A stretch of 52,428 nt of DNA from contig MUNG01000147.1 in NCBI GenBank assembly GCA_002154585.1, positions 1 through 52,428 on the forward strand. Direction: 5' to 3'. This document shows, one piece after another, positions 31,526 through 40,348 of this stretch. Each line of letters opens with the position of its first letter. Within the stretch, counting starts at the first letter, position 1. The stretch comes from Streptomyces pseudogriseolus. GTDB lineage: Bacteria; Actinomycetota; Actinomycetes; Streptomycetales; Streptomycetaceae. A model generated the notes under the pieces. The model saw only the letters and a list, made by a program, of their open reading frames with translations. It did no database searches and was not told the DNA's origin. A program made the translations under genes and the position numbers.

Positions 31526-32674
31526 TCACCGCGGCTGCTCCGGCCGCAGGTGCGCCGAGGCGCGGGTAAGGGTGCGGGAGGCGTGGACCAGCAGGGTCAG
31601 GGCGCCCGCTCCGCAGGTCAGGACGGGTACGGCGGCGGGGCCCCAGGCGGTGGCGAGTGCCTCCACCGGGGCGCCCAGGGCGGTGCAGCCGGGCAGCCGG
31701 GCCGCGAAGACGGTGGCGGGCGCGAGCAGCTGGCCGACCGCGGTGAGCACGAGGATCACGCGCGGGGCGTGGGTGAAGCCGTGCACGGTGAGCAGGCGGG
31801 CGACGAAGAGCAGTGCGCCCAGGGCGAGGACCGCCGGGGAGACGGGCTCCGTGTCCAGCACCGGCGCGCACAGGGCGACCAGGGCGGCCAGTGCCCCGAG
31901 GAACAGGGCGACGGCACCCAGCAGCACGGGCCGGACCGAGGCGGCGAAGTCCTCCAGGCCGCGGCTGGTGGCGAGCTTGCGGCCCGCGCGGGTGAGGTAG
32001 AGACCGGCCGTCCAGGTGGCGGGCGCGACGGCGAGGGTGAGGGCCAGGAGTGGCGCGAGGGTCAGCGGCCAGTCGCCGTCCGCGGTGCCGTCGGGCAGTC
32101 CGTCGGGGCCTCCGGTGATCGCGGTGCGCAGCAGGCCGTCGCCGAGCACGGCGTAGGCGAGGAGCAAGCAGGTCCAGGAGCCGGTGGCCTGCCGGGGGGC
32201 GGGCCCGTCCGGGACGGCGAGCGGTCCGCGGCGCAGCACGGCGCGCAGGGCGAGCGCGACGGAGAGCACGCCGGCGGCCGCCGCGTACAGCCGCATCTGG
32301 CCGTGGGTGCGGGTCAGGGCGGCCAGCGAGGCGGCACACAGCGTGCCGGGCAGCAGCGGGAGCAGGAGCGCGGTCACGGACCGTCGGCGGTCTCCCCCGC
32401 CGGCCGGGGCGTCCGGTGCGGCGGCGGGGCCGTCGGTGGCGGCGTCGGCGTCGCGCGGGACGCGCGCGTAGAGCTCCTCGGCGAGGGAGAAGACGTCGCG
32501 GTGGCGGAAGCGGGCGGCGGTCCGGTCGGTGATGCCGTGGGCCTCCAGGCCGGCCGCGATCTCCAGCGGGTCCACCGCGCGTTCGCACAGTGCGCGGTGG
32601 CGGTGCATCAGCACCTTGACGGGGTCGGCCGCGCCGGGCGCGGCGCCGCGGTCGAGTTCGCTCAGGTCGGTCAT
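31526..32674 (-). CDS. polytopic membrane protein of the polysaccharide operon
   Basis: A 382-residue protein. A soluble N-terminal part (LSELDRGAAP, then HGITDRTAARFRHRDVFSLA) precedes 8-10 predicted membrane helices rich in Leu, Ala and Val (ALLLPLLPGTLCAASLAAL, VLALGALLFVARLLTV and others). Its ATG overlaps the glycosyltransferase stop (ATGA), so the two are coupled. By position it could play the part of PelG, the membrane partner of PelF, but I see no sequence motif proving that. Confidence 0.8.
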   Translation of the reverse strand: MTDLSELDRGAAPGAADPVKVLMHRHRALCERAVDPLEIAAGLEAHGITDRTAARFRHRDVFSLAEELYARVPRDADAATDGPAAAPDAPAGGGDRRRSVTALLLPLLPGTLCAASLAALTRTHGQMRLYAAAAGVLSVALALRAVLRRGPLAVPDGPAPRQATGSWTCLLLAYAVLGDGLLRTAITGGPDGLPDGTADGDWPLTLAPLLALTLAVAPATWTAGLYLTRAGRKLATSRGLEDFAASVRPVLLGAVALFLGALAALVALCAPVLDTEPVSPAVLALGALLFVARLLTVHGFTHAPRVILVLTAVGQLLAPATVFAARLPGCTALGAPVEALATAWGPAAVPVLTCGAGALTLLVHASRTLTRASAHLRPEQPR

Positions 32675-34377
32675 CGGACGGTCTCCGTGACGGGCTCCAT
32701 GAGGGGCTCCGGGGTCTCCGCGGCCCAGGCGGGGACGGCGCGGGGGGTGGGTTCGGTCCAGTGGCCGGGGACGTGTGCCTCGGCGGGCGCGGCGAAGGGC
32801 AGCGGGTCCCCGGCCCCGCCGAGGACGGGCCGGCGTACCGGGGTGCGCGCGACGGTCTCCAGGTAGAGGCCGTGGAACGCGGTGACGTTCTGTTCGACGC
32901 TGAACAGTTCCAGCGCCCGGGCGCGTGCGGCCGCTCCGAGGCGTGCACGGCGCTCGGGGTCGCGCAGCAGCGAGACGCACGCCTCGGCGAGCGCCCGCGG
33001 ATTGCGCGGCGGTACGACGAGACCGGTGCCGCCGATCACCTCGACGACCGCGCCGACGTCCGTGGAGACCGTCGCACGGCCGCAGAACATCGCCTCGATC
33101 AGCCCGGCCGGGAACCCCTCGACGACGCTGGAGAGGACGGTGACGGTCGCGCCGGCGTGGACGTCGGCGGTGGTCTCCGCGCCGGGGCCGCCGAGCTGTT
33201 CGAAGGAGACCGGGTTCTGTCCGACGGCGTGCGGGCCGTCGGCCTCGTCCGGGAAGAGCTGTGCGGCGAGGGCCCGGCAGTGGCCGAGATAGGCCTCGCC
33301 CTCCGGGCCGGAAGCTCGGCCGACGATGCGCAGCCGGGTCCCGGGCTCGGCCGCGCGGACCTCGGCGAAGGCGTGCAGCAGGGACACCAGGTCCTTGGCG
33401 GGCTCCACCCGGCCGATCCAGACGAGGGTGTGCGGGCCGGGCTGCTCGGGCTCGCCCCGGAACTCGCCCGTGTCCTCCCCTACGCGGGCGAAGGGCGCGG
33501 CGTCCATGCCCGGGTGGATGGTGCGCAGCTTGGCCCGGTCGGCGCCGCAGCGCTCCTGCCAGCGGCGGGCGTGGACGTTGCCGGGGACGAGGAAGGAGGC
33601 GGCGCGGTAGGTCTCGGCGGTCAGCAGCCCGTGGAAGGCGGCGAGCAGGGACCGTACGGGGGGCGAGGCGTCGGGGCGCGTGAGGTAGTGCGTGCGCAGA
33701 CGCACGCCGTACTCGGTGACCAGGAGCGGGACGCCGAAGAAGTGGTGGGCGAGCAGGCCCGGGAGCGCGGTGACGCCGCCGGACGCGGCGTGGCAGAGGT
33801 CCACGGCGCCGAGGCCGTCCTCCTCGTACCAGTCGAGCGAGAGGGGGCGCAGGGCGCGCTCCAGGTGGTCGGCGACGGTCAGCAGGTCGGCGACGCGGGC
33901 GTCGCGCGCGGTGCGGCGGGCTCCGGGCGCACGACAGGCGCGTTCCAGGGCGCGCACGGCCCGCTCGGAGCGCAGCGCGGCGACCAGTCCGCCCTCGTCG
34001 CGGGCGAGCTCGGCCAGCCCGTGGAGCGCGGTGGCGAAACGGTCCGCCTCGGCGGTACGGGGCCCCGCGGCGGTACCGGGCTCCGCCGCGGCGCAGAGGG
34101 CGGCGGCCAGGTCGCCGTAGTGCTCGGTGAAGCGCCGGCGTGCGCGGCGGCCGTGGACCACGCCGTCCTCCTCGGCGGTCCACAGCGGCGCCGTGCGCAC
34201 CCGCGCGACCTGGGGCGGCAGCTCCACCCAGCCGGCGTCCTCCTGAGCCTGGCCGGTGCTGAACGCGTAGACGTCGAACTCGTGTATGTCGAGTCCGCGC
34301 ACCAGGCGGTCGCACCACACCCCGCCTTCACCGCCCACATACGGATAGCCACCCTCCGTAAGCAGTCCGATGCGCAC
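32671..34377 (-). CDS. PelF-like family 4 glycosyltransferase
   Basis: A 568-residue GT-B enzyme. The N-terminus LLTEGGYPYVGGEGGVWCD with a long DUF3492-like insert is typical of PelF. VWIGRVEPAKDLVSLLHAF starts the donor domain. The EX7E-type motif is SSVVEGFPAGLIEAMFCG, followed by VSTDVGAVVEVIGGTGLVVPP. PelF uses UDP-sugars to polymerise the Pel exopolysaccharide in other bacteria (established). GTG at 34377 is preceded by GGGGG. It is the first gene of the leftward operon; a perfect 16-bp inverted repeat lies about 80 nt upstream. Confidence 0.85.
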   Translation of the reverse strand: MRIGLLTEGGYPYVGGEGGVWCDRLVRGLDIHEFDVYAFSTGQAQEDAGWVELPPQVARVRTAPLWTAEEDGVVHGRRARRRFTEHYGDLAAALCAAAEPGTAAGPRTAEADRFATALHGLAELARDEGGLVAALRSERAVRALERACRAPGARRTARDARVADLLTVADHLERALRPLSLDWYEEDGLGAVDLCHAASGGVTALPGLLAHHFFGVPLLVTEYGVRLRTHYLTRPDASPPVRSLLAAFHGLLTAETYRAASFLVPGNVHARRWQERCGADRAKLRTIHPGMDAAPFARVGEDTGEFRGEPEQPGPHTLVWIGRVEPAKDLVSLLHAFAEVRAAEPGTRLRIVGRASGPEGEAYLGHCRALAAQLFPDEADGPHAVGQNPVSFEQLGGPGAETTADVHAGATVTVLSSVVEGFPAGLIEAMFCGRATVSTDVGAVVEVIGGTGLVVPPRNPRALAEACVSLLRDPERRARLGAAARARALELFSVEQNVTAFHGLYLETVARTPVRRPVLGGAGDPLPFAAPAEAHVPGHWTEPTPRAVPAWAAETPEPLMEPVTETVR

Positions 34378-34454
34378 GTGTGCACCCCCGTTCTCCCGTC
34401 GGAAGCCGCCGTTGGTCCGGCGGCTCGCAGCGGGACGAACGTATGCGGACAGGA

Positions 34455-34490
34455 CGGTGGCGTGATGGACGGTTGTCCATCACGCCACCG
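34455..34490. repeat. perfect 16-bp inverted repeat upstream of the polysaccharide operon
   Basis: CGGTGGCGTGATGGAC, a 4-nt loop, then the exact complement. No U-tract follows on either strand. It could be the terminator of the DUF3152 gene or an operator of the glycosyltransferase operon. Confidence 0.75.
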
Positions 34491-34609
34491 AAAGGGGTGA
34501 ACGGGCGTAACTTTCCCGCGCGGATCGCGTTCGCCGTGCTGAGACCGGCGCACGACGGGCGCGCGCCGGTCCGGGACACCACCCGGCGCGCGCCCCGGCG
34601 GCCTGGGCT

Positions 34610-36268
34610 CTACCCCTTGGGGTAGGGCCAGGGGTTGGGCCGGCAGCTGATCCCGTCGTACTCGAGGAACTTGGTCTGCTGCTGCATCACCGGGGCGAGG
34701 TCGCCGTCCTTGTCACAGGTGACGTGGTTGTGGCCGAGGCGGTGGCCGATCTCGTGGTTGATCAGCATCTGGCGGTAGGCGAACATCTTGTCGCCGTACG
34801 TCTCGGCGCCCTGCGCCCACCGGTAGGCGTTGATCAGCACTCGCTCGGTGGCGGCGGAGTCGCAGGAGACGTTGTCCTCGGTGGTGTCGAGGCCGGACTT
34901 GGCGCACCAGTCGGCCGTCGTCTCCGGGCCTGCCAGGGTGATCACGAAGTCCGCCTTGCCGGACTCGATCCGCTCGAAGGTCATGCCGTCGTGCGCCCAG
35001 CTCCGCCGGTCGTTGAGCGTCCGGTGCACGGCCTCGGCGAACAGCGCGCCGTCCAGGGCGAGCCCGTGCTCCACATCCACCCGGTAGGTGACCTTCCGTC
35101 CCTTGCCGGGCGCCTTGTCGATGCCCGTGACGGCGTAGAACGTGCCCGTGCCCCCGCGTGTGGCGGCAAGCGGGAACTTCCGGTCCATCTGCTGCTCGTA
35201 CGTGAGCGGCCGTGCCGGGGGAGCCTCGGGGGTCGCCCGGTCGTCCCCGCGCGAGGCGGAGTCGCGTACGTCACGCGCCTGCTGACCGGCGGACTGCGCC
35301 TGGACGCCGGGGCTGTCGTGCTCGTCGGTGACCTGCCCGGCGACGACGACGGCCAGCACGGTGGTGACGGCGGCGGCCGCTATCCCGGTGAAGGCGCGCC
35401 CCTTGCCGCCCCGGGTCTGCGCGGGGACGCCCGTCGGCGGCTCGTCGTCGGCGTCGGTGTCGGAGGGGACGCCGGTGGCCGGTGTGCTGTCCCAGTCCGT
35501 GACGGCGCTGTAGGGGTCCGTCTGGCTTCGGGTCGCGGGCCTGCGCGGGGTGAAGAGGTCGTCGGTCTCGTCGAACGCCTCGACGTAGTCGCGGCGCGGC
35601 CCGTCCGCGGGCGCCTGACGCTGCCTCGGCAGGGGCACGCCCTGCCCGGCGGCCGGCGCGCCGTACCCGGCGCCGGCGGCGGTACGTCCGTGCAGCGTCC
35701 CCCAGCCGCCCCCGGCCTCCGGCTGCTCGGGGTGCCCGCCCCGGACGCGGGGGGTGCCGTGCGCGGGGGTGCCGTCCGCGTACCGCGGCACACCGTGCGG
35801 AGGAGTCCCGTCCGCGTACCTGGGGACACCGCGTGCGGGGGCCGCGTCGCCCCGGCGAGGCGCAGCCTGCGCGGGATCGCCGTACCGGGGGACGCCATGC
35901 GCCGGGGTCCCGTCGCCGTAGCGAGGCGTGCCCTGCGCGGGGGTGCCGTCCGCGTACCGCGGGAAGCCGTGGGCGGGAGTCCCCTCGCCGTACTGCGGCA
36001 CCCCGCGCGGAGGGGTGCCGTCGCCGTGCACGGGAACGCCCTGCGCCGGCCTGCCACGCCCCGGCGCGCCGTATCCGTGCACCGGCGTGCCGTGCGGCGG
36101 TGTGCCCTGCGGCTGCTGCTGTGGCGGCACCGCGCCCCGGCCGGTGTCCCGGCGGTCGCCGTACCGCGTCTGCGTCTGCGCCTCCGGCGCGTCGCGCGTA
36201 CCGCGTGTGCCGGCGGTGTCCGGGGTGTCGCCCTTGGGGGCCGACCCCCGACGGCTGTGGCGTCCCAC
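34610..36268 (-). CDS. DUF3152 metalloprotease-like membrane-anchored protein with Pro/Gly repeats
   Basis: A 552-residue protein. The N-terminal 190 residues are built of Pro/Gly repeats of the form DGTPAHGVPRYG (at least eight copies). A single membrane helix (AFTGIAAAAVTTVLAVVVAG) follows at about 285-305. The extracellular C-terminal domain carries the zinc-binding HEIGHRLGHNH (HExxHxxGHxH, metzincin-like) and pairs of cysteines (WCAKSG, NVSCDS, HVTCDK and ISCRPN). The family is DUF3152, of unknown substrate. The GTG start lies 8 nt after the hydrolase stop, so they form an operon. The repeats would act as a flexible cytoplasmic tail. Confidence 0.85.
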   Translation of the reverse strand: MGRHSRRGSAPKGDTPDTAGTRGTRDAPEAQTQTRYGDRRDTGRGAVPPQQQPQGTPPHGTPVHGYGAPGRGRPAQGVPVHGDGTPPRGVPQYGEGTPAHGFPRYADGTPAQGTPRYGDGTPAHGVPRYGDPAQAAPRRGDAAPARGVPRYADGTPPHGVPRYADGTPAHGTPRVRGGHPEQPEAGGGWGTLHGRTAAGAGYGAPAAGQGVPLPRQRQAPADGPRRDYVEAFDETDDLFTPRRPATRSQTDPYSAVTDWDSTPATGVPSDTDADDEPPTGVPAQTRGGKGRAFTGIAAAAVTTVLAVVVAGQVTDEHDSPGVQAQSAGQQARDVRDSASRGDDRATPEAPPARPLTYEQQMDRKFPLAATRGGTGTFYAVTGIDKAPGKGRKVTYRVDVEHGLALDGALFAEAVHRTLNDRRSWAHDGMTFERIESGKADFVITLAGPETTADWCAKSGLDTTEDNVSCDSAATERVLINAYRWAQGAETYGDKMFAYRQMLINHEIGHRLGHNHVTCDKDGDLAPVMQQQTKFLEYDGISCRPNPWPYPKG

Positions 36269-36276
36269 GTCGCGCC

Positions 36277-37335
36277 TCAGCCCCTCGTCGTCTCGGTCGT
36301 GGCGGTCGGGCCGCCGATGTCGGCGGACGGACCCGGATCGCCCTGTGCGTCCGGCTGCACAGTACCGCCCTCGTCCGAGGGATCCGTCGCATCCCTCAGG
36401 AGTTCACGGAACGCCGACGCCACGGTCTCCGGATACTCCATCATCGCCACGTGCCCCGCGTCCGGGAGTGTCACGAGGCGGGAACCCCGGAAGGCGCGGG
36501 CGGCGCGCTGTGCCATGCGGAAGCCGACGAGCTGGTCCCGGCCGCCGTACACGAGCAGGGTCGGGGCGAGCACCCGCTCGGCCTGACGCCACAGTCCGTG
36601 CTGGCCACCGAGCATGTAGGCGCTGACGAGCCCCCGCGCGGAGCGTGCCATCGCGTCCCAGAAGTACGGCAGCCGCTGCCGCCGCTCCATCTCCTGCACG
36701 GCGTGCCGGAAGCCCTCGCGCGACACCCGCGAGGGGTCGCCGTAGCAGAGGTGCAGGACGCCGCGGACCCGCTGCTCGGCGGTCCACTCACGGGTGAGGC
36801 GGGTGAACAGCGGTGCGACGCCGGGCACGGCGAGCAGTCCGGTGGGGACGGCGCTGCGCTGCACGCGCAGTTCCGGCAGGGCCGGGGAGACGAGCGTGAG
36901 GGTGCGGACGAGGTCGGGGCGCACGGCGGCGACGCGCGTGACGACCGCGCCGCCGAGGGAGTTGCCGAAGAGGTGCACCGGTCCGCGGCCGGACGCCTCC
37001 AGACAGCGGATCACCGCGCGGGCGTGCGCGGTGATCGAGTAGTCGCCGTCGTCCGGCGGCGGGGAGTCGCCGAACCCGGGGAGGTCCACGGCCTCGCTGT
37101 CGACGGCGCCGTCCAGCAGCGCCATCAGGGGCGACCAGTTGAGTGACGAGCCGCCGAGTCCGTGGACGAAGAGGGCGGGCGGGAGTCCTTCGCGGGCCGG
37201 CGGCCGGGATCTGACCGTGAGCGTGGCGCCGGGCACCCGCACCGACCTCAGCCGCTCCCCCTCGGCCACCCTGACCGCCACCGGCTCGGGCAGCACGCTG
37301 GTGGGCGGCACGGACGGCAGCTCGGTCGAAGACAT
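36277..37335 (-). CDS. alpha/beta hydrolase
   Basis: A 352-residue hydrolase of the alpha/beta fold. The oxyanion region is LFVHGLGGSSLNW, the nucleophile elbow HLFGNSLGGAVVTR (Ser), the acid YGGRDQLVG (Asp) and the base PDAGHVAMMEYPE (His). The last 45 residues are Gly/Asp/Thr-rich and probably disordered. The substrate cannot be predicted. It is the first gene of a two-gene operon with DUF3152 and divergent from the acidic small protein. Confidence 0.88.
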   Translation of the reverse strand: MSSTELPSVPPTSVLPEPVAVRVAEGERLRSVRVPGATLTVRSRPPAREGLPPALFVHGLGGSSLNWSPLMALLDGAVDSEAVDLPGFGDSPPPDDGDYSITAHARAVIRCLEASGRGPVHLFGNSLGGAVVTRVAAVRPDLVRTLTLVSPALPELRVQRSAVPTGLLAVPGVAPLFTRLTREWTAEQRVRGVLHLCYGDPSRVSREGFRHAVQEMERRQRLPYFWDAMARSARGLVSAYMLGGQHGLWRQAERVLAPTLLVYGGRDQLVGFRMAQRAARAFRGSRLVTLPDAGHVAMMEYPETVASAFRELLRDATDPSDEGGTVQPDAQGDPGPSADIGGPTATTETTRG

Positions 37336-37489
37336 GCGGCAATGTTACGAGGTGATCACGCCGTGGTTCATGTGTTCGGCGTCACAGGATGGCATGGCGT
37401 CGAAATCGGGTGTCTCCTAGGCTCGTACAGAGGGCACCCGTACGTGGCCCCTGCGTGCGTCAGGGGCGTGACCAGGAAGGGAGCCCGTG

Positions 37490-37717
37490 ATGGCCGTGGA
37501 TCCGACCGACCCCGAGACGTTCGAGGAGGACGAGGACGTGCTGGAGGGCGTGGAGTACGACGTCGAGGCGCCGGAAGTCGACGCGGCCGAGCAGAAGACG
37601 GAGGTACGGCCCGAGGAGGACGACCCGCTGGAGGAGGTCGACCCCGGTCGCGCGAACGAGGCGGATCTGGTGGAACAGGCGCGTGTCGTCTCGCTCGACG
37701 AGGACGACTACCGGTGA
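37490..37717 (+). CDS. small acidic protein
   Basis: A 75-residue protein, more than a third Asp and Glu (EDEDVLEGVEYDVEAPEVD), ending LDEDDYR. The ATG at 37490 is preceded by GGAAGGGAG; the GTG directly before it is an alternative. No domain recognised. Likely a disordered, conserved Streptomyces protein. Confidence 0.7.
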   Translation: MAVDPTDPETFEEDEDVLEGVEYDVEAPEVDAAEQKTEVRPEEDDPLEEVDPGRANEADLVEQARVVSLDEDDYR

Positions 37718-37914
37718 GGAGCGCTCCGGCCGGGGCGTCAGCCATCCGGAAGGGGACAGATTTTGCCCGCTGTGACAGCTTTTGAAACCGTCCGTCCTGC
37801 TTCTTCCGCTGTCCGGTCCGTGAAATTCTGCACGTGCGCCGCGCACATCAGGATTACCGAAAAGTACGATGGCCGCGCGGCTGATCCCGCATGTGGACGA
37901 CAATGGGAGGCGGC

Positions 37915-38559
37915 GTGACAGCCATCGAGCAGACGGACGCGGTACGCCCGAGGGGTACACGCCTTCCGCGCCGTGCCCGGCGGAACCAGTTGCTGGGCGC
38001 CGCCCAGGAGGTCTTCGTCGCGCAGGGTTACCACGCGGCGGCGATGGACGACATCGCCGAGCGCGCGGGGGTCAGCAAGCCGGTGCTGTACCAGCACTTC
38101 CCCGGCAAGCTCGACCTCTATCTGGCGCTGCTGGACCAGCACTGCGAGGCGCTGATCCAGTCGGTGCGGCACGCGCTGGCGTCCACGTCGGACAACAAGC
38201 AGCGCGTGCGGGCGACCATGGACGCCTATTTCGCGTACGTCGAGGACGACGGCGGCGCGTTCCGTCTGGTCTTCGAGTCGGACCTGACGAACGAGCCCGC
38301 CGTGCGCGAGCGCGTCGACAAGGTCACCAACGAGTGCGCGGAGGCCATCTGCGACGTCATCGCGGAGGACACCGGCCTGTCGCGGGCGGAGTCGATGCTG
38401 CTGGCGTCCGGGCTCGGCGGGCTCGCCCAGGTGGTGGCGCGGTCCTGGCTGCACAGCGACCGCAGTGTGCCGCGCGACCAGGCGGTGCAGCTGCTGGCCT
38501 CGCTGGCCTGGCGGGGCATCGCCGGGTTCCCGCTGCACGGCACCGACCAGCAGCACTGA
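37915..38559 (+). CDS. TetR-family transcriptional regulator
   Basis: A 214-residue regulator. The N-terminal helix-turn-helix (MDDIAERAGVSKPVLYQHF) is followed by GKLDLYLALLDQH, the standard TetR start, and then a helical ligand-binding domain. GTG at 37915 has GGGAGG upstream. A TACGAT -10 box is at 37865-37870, and a GTGCGC/GCGCAC palindrome near 37830 could be the operator for autoregulation. Ligand unknown. Confidence 0.92.
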   Translation: MTAIEQTDAVRPRGTRLPRRARRNQLLGAAQEVFVAQGYHAAAMDDIAERAGVSKPVLYQHFPGKLDLYLALLDQHCEALIQSVRHALASTSDNKQRVRATMDAYFAYVEDDGGAFRLVFESDLTNEPAVRERVDKVTNECAEAICDVIAEDTGLSRAESMLLASGLGGLAQVVARSWLHSDRSVPRDQAVQLLASLAWRGIAGFPLHGTDQQH

Positions 38560-38705
38560 CGGGCGGGGCCGGCGGCCGTTTGTTCCCGTCGGCTGTTCGC
38601 TGTTGGCGTGGCCGGGCGGAGCGTGCGCGTCCCCTCACCGGGCTAATGTGTGCAGGTACGGCGCGGAAGGTCGCGCACTTCACCGACCGTCGGAGGGACA
38701 TAGCC

Positions 38706-38933
38706 GTGGAGGTCAAGATCGGCGTGCAGCACGCGCCCCGCGAGATCGTTCTGGAGAGCGGTCAGAGCGCCGAGGAGGTCGAGCGCCTGGTGGGCGAGGC
38801 GCTGGCCGGGAAGTCGCAGCTGCTGAGCCTCGTGGACGAGCACGGCCGCAAGATCCTGGTCCCGGCCGACCGTCTCGCCTACGTCGAGATCGGCGAGCCG
38901 GCCCCGCGCAAGGTGGGCTTCGGCGCGCTGTAG
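38706..38933 (+). CDS. DUF3107 family protein
   Basis: A 75-residue protein: VEVKIGVQHAPREIVLESG at the start, LLSLVDEHGRKILVPADRLAYVEIG in the second half. It matches the small actinobacterial DUF3107 family of unknown function. GTG at 38706 has GGAGG 9 nt upstream. The gene is followed by a very strong terminator. Confidence 0.88.
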   Translation: MEVKIGVQHAPREIVLESGQSAEEVERLVGEALAGKSQLLSLVDEHGRKILVPADRLAYVEIGEPAPRKVGFGAL

Positions 38934-38960
38934 GGCTCTCGCCGAGAGCGGTACGCGTAC

Positions 38961-38998
38961 GAGAGGGGCCCGGCGGTTCTCACCGCCGGGCCCCTCTC
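38961..38998 (+). terminator. terminator after DUF3107 gene
   Basis: Perfect 17-bp stem (GAGAGGGGCCCGGCGGT and complement), 4-nt loop, 28 nt after the stop codon. Confidence 0.9.
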
Positions 38999-39160
38999 CG
39001 TGTCCGGGGCGGCATCCCGGGGCATCGGTACGCGCGGAGAACCCCCGGACGGACCACAGGGGACACCGCGTGGGGAGGATTGGATTCCGCAGGTCAGGGG
39101 TAAACCGGGACAGGACCAAGACATGGACGAGCAGGCCGGCCGTGTGGGAGGGACCCCGAC

Positions 39161-39427
39161 ATGCTTCTGGAAGCGCTCAGCTCCGCGATTCTCGGCCTGG
39201 CCCTGGCCTGGGCGGCGTACCACCGCCTGTCCCACCGGCTCCCCCGGCGCGCCCTCGTCCTGGCGACCGGTGTGGCCGGGGCGCTGTTCGGCGCCTTCGT
39301 GATGAACACCGCGCTGGACGCGGGCAACCTGCTGACGATGCTGGTCGGCGCGGCGGTCGTCTCGGTCGCCTCCCTGTCCCTGCTGCTGCGCCCGGCGGGC
39401 AGACTCCACCACTCGGCAACGGCCTGA
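39161..39427 (+). CDS. small membrane protein
   Basis: An 88-residue protein with three predicted membrane segments: AILGLALAWAAY, ALVLATGVAGALFGAFVM and LLTMLVGAAVVSVASLSLLL. The ATG at 39161 has GGGAGGG upstream. No family recognised; probably a conserved hypothetical integral membrane protein. Confidence 0.7.
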   Translation: MLLEALSSAILGLALAWAAYHRLSHRLPRRALVLATGVAGALFGAFVMNTALDAGNLLTMLVGAAVVSVASLSLLLRPAGRLHHSATA

Positions 39428-39442
39428 CCGCCCGGAGGGCGG
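39428..39442 (+). terminator. short hairpin after the small membrane protein gene
   Basis: CCGCCC / GGGCGG stem with a 3-nt loop, directly after the stop codon. No U-tract. Confidence 0.4.
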
Positions 39443-39592
39443 CCGTCCCACGTTCTCGGCCGACACCGGGCCACACCTCCCGGCGCCCAAGGACGGCGTC
39501 CATGCCGGGCCGCGCCCTCGACGGGCGCCGCCCGTGCTGCCCTCCGCAGGGGGTCAGGCCGAAGCGGCCTGGAGAAGTGGCGCCGGTTGCCG

Positions 39593-40348
39593 TCAGGCGG
39601 CCAGGCCGAGGGCGGCCATGCGCTTCGTGTGCGCCTCCGTGATGCGGGAGAACATGCGGCCCACCTCGGCCAGGTCGAAGCCGTCCGCGACCCCGCCCAC
39701 GAGCATCGTCGACAGCGCGTCCCGGTCGGCGACCACCCGCTGGGACTGGGACAGCGCCTCGCCCATCAGGCGGCGCGCCCACAGCGCGAGCCGGCCGCCG
39801 ACGCGCGGGTCGGCGTCGATCGCCGCGCGCACCTTCTCCACGGCGAAGCCGCCGTGCCCCGTGTCGTCCAGGACGGCCAGGACCAGCGCGCGGGTGTCGG
39901 AGTCCAGGCGCGCGGCGACCTCACGGTAGAAGTCGCTGGCGATGGAGTCGCCCACGTACGCCTTGACCAGGCCCTCCAGCCAGTCGGACGGCGCCGTCTG
40001 CTTGTGGAAGCCGTCGTAGGCGGCCACGAACGGCTCCATGGCCTGCGTCGGCTCCTCGCCGATCTCGGCCAGCCGGTCGCGCAGCCGCTCGAAGTGGTGG
40101 AACTCGGCCGAGGCCATCTTCGCCAGCTCCGCCTTGTCCGCCATCGTGGGCGCCAGCTTGGCGTCCTCCGCGAGCCGCTCGAACGCCGCCAGCTCCCCGT
40201 ACGCGAGCGCGCCGAGCAGGTCCACGACAGCGGCACGGTACTGGGGGTCGGCGGAGGCGGCCGCCCAGTCCATGGCGGCGACGCCGGTGCGTGCGGCAGG
40301 GGTCTCGGGGGTTTCCGCGGCGTTGTCAGGGCTGTCAGAGCTCGTCAT
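39593..40348 (-). CDS. ferritin-like/MiaE-like diiron-fold protein
   Basis: A 251-residue helical protein. A four-helix bundle is suggested by LGALAYGELAAFERLAEDA, then MASAEFHHFERLRDRL, and DSIASDFYREVAARL. The ExxH-type motif in AEFHHFE and the Glu in YGELAAFE fit a diiron site like that of ferritin-like or tRNA hydroxylase (MiaE) proteins. The true reaction is unknown. The ATG at 40348 is preceded by TATTGT with a 7-nt gap and no SD, consistent with a leaderless transcript. Confidence 0.75.
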   Translation of the reverse strand: MTSSDSPDNAAETPETPAARTGVAAMDWAAASADPQYRAAVVDLLGALAYGELAAFERLAEDAKLAPTMADKAELAKMASAEFHHFERLRDRLAEIGEEPTQAMEPFVAAYDGFHKQTAPSDWLEGLVKAYVGDSIASDFYREVAARLDSDTRALVLAVLDDTGHGGFAVEKVRAAIDADPRVGGRLALWARRLMGEALSQSQRVVADRDALSTMLVGGVADGFDLAEVGRMFSRITEAHTKRMAALGLAA

